A stretch of 64,000 bases of DNA, taken from NCBI RefSeq assembly GCF_001477625.1, contig NZ_CP013692.1, positions 4,588,001 to 4,652,000 on the forward strand, written 5' to 3'. Position numbers and translations under genes: made by a program. The notes under the pieces are model-generated. The model was given only the letters and a program-made list of their open reading frames with translations. It searched no databases and was not told where the DNA came from. The stretch is from Paucibacter sp. KCTC 42545 (GTDB taxonomy: Bacteria > Pseudomonadota > Gammaproteobacteria > Burkholderiales > Burkholderiaceae_C). Of this stretch, positions 61,288-64,000 are shown in pieces. The stretch's first letter is position 1; the number at the start of each line of letters is the position of its first letter.

Positions 61288-62061
61288 ATGCGCCTCCAAC
61301 TCCTCTCCGACCTCCACCTCGAAACCGAAGCCTTCGAGCCCGAGCCTGCACCTGGCGCGGAGTTGTTGATCCTTGCCGGCGACATCGACAGCGGCTGGCA
61401 AGGCCTGCGCCGCTTTCAGAACTGGCCGGTGCCGGTGATCTTTGTGCCTGGCAATCATGAGTATGACCAGCGCGATTTCGACGCGGCGCGGGCCGGTTTG
61501 CAGGCCCTATCGGCCGAGCTGGGCTTCACCTTACTCGACAACAGCGCTTGCATCCGGCTTGATGATCAAGGCCGCCGCGTGCGCTTTCTGGGCAGCACGC
61601 GCTGGAGCGATTTCGATGTCTTCGGCGTGGCCCAGCGCGAGCGCGCTATGCGCGCCGCCGGCTACTTTCAGCGCGTGATGGCGGCCAGCCGCGACGGCCA
61701 GTCTTTTGATGCGGCCGCCGTGCGCGCCGAGGCCCTGCGCTGCCGCGACTGGTTGGCCGAGCAGTTGGCGCTGGGTGAGCAAAAAAGCGGTGAGTGGGAT
61801 GCCACCGTGGTCATCACCCATTTCGCACCGTCGCTGCGCAGTGCCGATCCGCGCTACGGCAAGCAGCCCGGCACGGCTAGCTTTTGCAATGACGACGAAG
61901 CCCTGCTGCCCTTGGCGCGCCTATGGCTGCATGGCCATCTGCATTGCCAGAACGACTACCGCTTGGGGGTGACCCGCGTCATCTGCAATGCCCGAGGACA
62001 TGCGCGCAAGAACGAGCCCGCGGGCTTTCTGGCAAACGCACACATCGAGGTTTTTGATTGA
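61288..62061 (+). CDS. Metallophosphoesterase (calcineurin-like)
   Basis: 257 residues from ATG 61288. The five metal motifs appear in order: SDLHLE (7-12), LAGDID near 31, GNHEYD near 54, ITHFAPS near 176 and HGHLHCQND near 215. Cytoplasmic dinuclear metal phosphoesterase of unknown substrate. The frame is open upstream to 61087 but only the part from RLQLLSDLHLE fits the family. Confidence 0.88.
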   Translation: MRLQLLSDLHLETEAFEPEPAPGAELLILAGDIDSGWQGLRRFQNWPVPVIFVPGNHEYDQRDFDAARAGLQALSAELGFTLLDNSACIRLDDQGRRVRFLGSTRWSDFDVFGVAQRERAMRAAGYFQRVMAASRDGQSFDAAAVRAEALRCRDWLAEQLALGEQKSGEWDATVVITHFAPSLRSADPRYGKQPGTASFCNDDEALLPLARLWLHGHLHCQNDYRLGVTRVICNARGHARKNEPAGFLANAHIEVFD

Positions 62062-62141
62062 CGAAGGTCAAGCAAAACGCCTGCTTTGCTGTCAGACTTT
62101 GAGTTGGATTTGTTGAGTACCTAACTCTTGGAGCACACACC

Positions 62142-62564
62142 ATGAAGATCTTGATCGCCGTCGATGGCAGCCCCTTTACCAAGCGCATGTTGGCCTATCT
62201 GGCGGCTCACGACGAATGGTTGAGCGAGACCAATGCCTACACCGTGATCCATGTGGTGCCGGCCGTGCCACCGCGTGCCGCTGCTGTGCTGGACAAGGAA
62301 GTGCTCAAGGGCTACTACGCCGACGAAGGCGAGAAGGTGCTCAAGACCCTGCGCACGTTCTTCGCTCGCAAGAAGGTCAAGGTCGACTACGTCAACAAGG
62401 TCGGCCCGGCCGCCGATGTGATCGCCAGCACCGCGGACAAGGGCGACTTCGACCTGCTGGTCCTGGGCTCGCACGGCCATGGCGCGCTGGGCAATCTGGT
62501 GATGGGCTCGGTCGCCACCAAGGTGATGGCGAACTGCCGCGTGCCCACCTTGCTGGTGCGCTGA
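62142..62564 (+). CDS. Universal stress protein (UspA family)
   Basis: 140 residues: KILIAVDGSPFTKRML at the start, a central alpha/beta fold and the ATP-binding G-2x-G-9x-G(S/T) block as GSHGHGALGNLVMGSVATKVM near 110. TTGGAG lies 8 nt upstream of the ATG. Single gene with a terminator behind it. Acts in general stress resistance; the specific role is unknown. Confidence 0.92.
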   Translation: MKILIAVDGSPFTKRMLAYLAAHDEWLSETNAYTVIHVVPAVPPRAAAVLDKEVLKGYYADEGEKVLKTLRTFFARKKVKVDYVNKVGPAADVIASTADKGDFDLLVLGSHGHGALGNLVMGSVATKVMANCRVPTLLVR

Positions 62565-62613
62565 GTTGAATTTTCTCGCGCCCTAGGCCATCTGGCCAGG
62601 CGCCAAGAAAACG

Positions 62614-62644
62614 ATGGGCCGCGTATTGCGGCCCATTTTTTTTG
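62614..62644 (+). terminator. Terminator after the universal stress gene
   Basis: ATGGGCCGC-GTATT-GCGGCCCAT hairpin followed by eight or more T. Confidence 0.9.
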
Positions 62645-62664
62645 GGCGTGCCGCTGAGGGTGAG

Positions 62665-62892
62665 TCAGTTGCTGCGTCTGGACAGCCAAGCCAGCGGTGA
62701 TTCCAGATGGCCGCCATTGCCAGCGGCGGCGCGCTGGGATTCCAGCTCCATCGGGGGCTGGCTGCTGCGGAAATCATCGCTGCCGTCCAGGCTGGCTTCC
62801 ATGCCGAAAGCAGTGCCCATATCGGCCGGGTCTTGCTCCAGGGGCGTGGCGGGGCTGCGGCGGAAAAAGCGCAATGCAGGTGCAAATCGCAT
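62665..62892 (-). CDS. Small hypothetical protein
   Basis: 75 residues starting MRFAPALRFFRRSPATPLEQDP, acidic and glycine-rich later, ending LAWLSRRSN. GAGG lies 7 nt before ATG 62892. No membrane segment and no recognised family; likely disordered. A longer frame in another phase is less protein-like. Confidence 0.5.
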   Translation of the reverse strand: MRFAPALRFFRRSPATPLEQDPADMGTAFGMEASLDGSDDFRSSQPPMELESQRAAAGNGGHLESPLAWLSRRSN

Positions 62893-62995
62893 ATCAAACC
62901 TCGCTTGTCTCTTCGTGTGGGCCGATTCAGATGGCGGCTTCGAGGCTGCTACTTAGGCGCTGCGTTCTTGTGCTTTGAGTGTGCGGCAGGCAGGC

Positions 62996-63020
62996 AAAAA
63001 ACGAACCCCCAAACTGGGGG
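62996..63020 (-). terminator. Terminator of the ArgP-type regulator gene
   Basis: On the minus strand CCCCCA-GTT-TGGGGG is followed by TTCG and six T. It lies 86 bp after the regulator stop. Confidence 0.75.
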
Positions 63021-63105
63021 TAAATATGTACTTAGTTGGGAAAAGGTGACTGTTGTCACGGCCGGGGCCGACCGGCGGCGGCAGCACTTGGCGCGCGCGC
63101 CACAG

Positions 63106-64000
63106 TCAGGCCAGGGCCAGCTTGGCGCCGGCCGCCAGGGCCTGGCCAATCTGATCCAGCAAGGCCACACGGGCCGGCGCTGCGGTCTGCTCGGTCAGCA
63201 GCTTCCACTGATGCCAGTAGAGCGTCACATCGACGCTGATCTCGGGCCGCAGCACTTGCAACTCGCCGCTTTGAATCAGCGGGCGCACTTGCAGCTCGGG
63301 TGCCACGCCGACGCCCCAGCCCATGCACACCGCCCGCACATAGGCTTCGCTGGAAGGCACATAGCGTTCTTGCAGGCGTGGCTGGCGCACGCCGAAGGCC
63401 TTGCTGACCCACAGGGCCTGGCTGTCGTCTTTGCGGTTGAACACCAAGAAGGGCGTGCTGGCGAAATTGCCTTCGAACAGCCCCTGGGGCAGGCGCTTGG
63501 CGCAAAAGGCCGGGCTGGCCACCGCCACATAGCGCATCACCCCCAGCGTCTGCACCGCGCAGCCGCGCAGGGCCTGGCGCACGGTGCTGACGCAGCCCAG
63601 CACCTCGCCCTGGCGCAACCAGTCGTGGGTGAAGTCCTGATCGTCCACCACCAATTCCAGGCCGAAGCCCTGATTCAGGCCGTCTTGCACCACCCGGTCC
63701 AGCGCCGGCAGCACCCAGGTGGCCAGGCTGTCGGCGTTAACGGCGATGGCAATGCGCTCGTCCATCGCCACCCGGCTGCCCAGTTCGCGTGCCATATCGG
63801 TGCGCATGGCTTGCAATTGGCGGGCGTAGCGCAGCAGCACTTTGCCGGGCTCGCTCAGGCGCAGCGGGCGCGAGCGCACCACCAGCAACTGGCCGACTTG
63901 CGACTCCAGGCTGCGCAGGCGCTGCGAGACAGCGCTTTGGGTGATGGCCAGGCGCTGGGCGGCGCGCTCGAAGCTGCGTTCATCTGCCAGGGCGGTGAGG
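63106..64000 (-). CDS. LysR regulator, ArgP (IciA)-like, 5' end outside window
   Basis: The frame continues to the window edge, giving about 298 residues. HTH: ERAAQRLAITQSAVSQRLRSLESQVG at the upstream end, then LLVVRSRPLRLSEPGKVLLRYARQ, the characteristic ArgP linker; effector domain with NADSLATWVLPAL and DDQDFTHDWLRQGEVLGCVS, the latter forming the basic amino-acid-binding region in ArgP. It usually controls arginine/lysine export (argO/lysE), which would lie beyond the window. Confidence 0.88.
   Translation of the reverse strand, partial: LTALADERSFERAAQRLAITQSAVSQRLRSLESQVGQLLVVRSRPLRLSEPGKVLLRYARQLQAMRTDMARELGSRVAMDERIAIAVNADSLATWVLPALDRVVQDGLNQGFGLELVVDDQDFTHDWLRQGEVLGCVSTVRQALRGCAVQTLGVMRYVAVASPAFCAKRLPQGLFEGNFASTPFLVFNRKDDSQALWVSKAFGVRQPRLQERYVPSSEAYVRAVCMGWGVGVAPELQVRPLIQSGELQVLRPEISVDVTLYWHQWKLLTEQTAAPARVALLDQIGQALAAGAKLALA

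Noticed and set aside
60042-61385. 447-codon minus-strand frame across the tandem repeat
   Set aside because: Its repeated tail simply translates the 81-bp array, and the rest is antisense to the SEC-C gene.

Overview
The window reads as a chromosomal segment of a high-GC betaproteobacterium. A Burkholderiales of the Rubrivivax/Leptothrix/Roseateles type is my inference from gene content (GTP-type PEP carboxykinase, NasT-controlled nitrate assimilation, RlmJ, a SEC-C/UPF0149 protein) and codon use; no rRNA or tRNA is present to fix the taxonomy. A 30.4 kb transposon with exact, verifiable ends (24427..54849) interrupts the otherwise ordinary chromosome.

Left chromosomal arm (1..24426). Two overlapping MFS transporter genes (one cut by the window edge, the other with a replaced C-terminus) are followed by a CPBP protease, rlmJ, a secreted beta-helix protein, an old yellow enzyme, a VOC protein and a MOSC protein. 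Then comes a leftward nitrate-assimilation operon: nrtA, nrtB, nrtD, nirB, nirD, nasA, cobA. Its control region can be read almost completely: a sigma-54 -24/-12 promoter (16968..16983), a two-hairpin ANTAR antiterminator with the diagnostic A1/G4 hexaloops (16935..16954 and 16883..16900) and an overlapping intrinsic terminator (16828..16894), with the antiterminator gene nasT just upstream. Next is a two-component system (response regulator plus kinase) divergent from a MacB-like exporter (membrane fusion protein, ATPase, FtsX-type permease), with a 22-bp perfect palindrome between them.

The transposon. It has 26-bp identical inverted ends starting TGTCG, a 5-bp target duplication CCGAC, and repeated TnsB-type sites at both ends. 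It inserted into the last codons of a small PF09791-like gene; removing it restores that gene. The core is tnsA, tniA/tnsB, a truncated tniB/tnsC and two tniQ genes (30153..34904). Left cargo is a STAND NTPase-TPR-glycosyltransferase fusion, a candidate defence protein. Right cargo is a bacteriocin production and export region headed by a c-di-GMP-I (GEMM) riboswitch, with two double-glycine peptides, a decayed third peptide, a membrane fusion protein, a chimeric transporter gene, an intact C39-peptidase ABC exporter (PCAT), CPBP and M16 peptidases and small membrane proteins. After it come an RDD protein, a Fic gene cleanly split by an IS21-family element (49753..52477), and a Shedu (DUF4263) defence nuclease at the right end. 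The bacteriocin part is visibly AT-richer than its surroundings.

Right chromosomal arm (54855..64000). pckG, a ChrA-type transporter, a small conserved protein divergent from a LysR regulator, an 81-bp tandem repeat before a UPF0149/SEC-C protein, a metallophosphoesterase, a universal stress protein and an ArgP-type LysR regulator running off the end.
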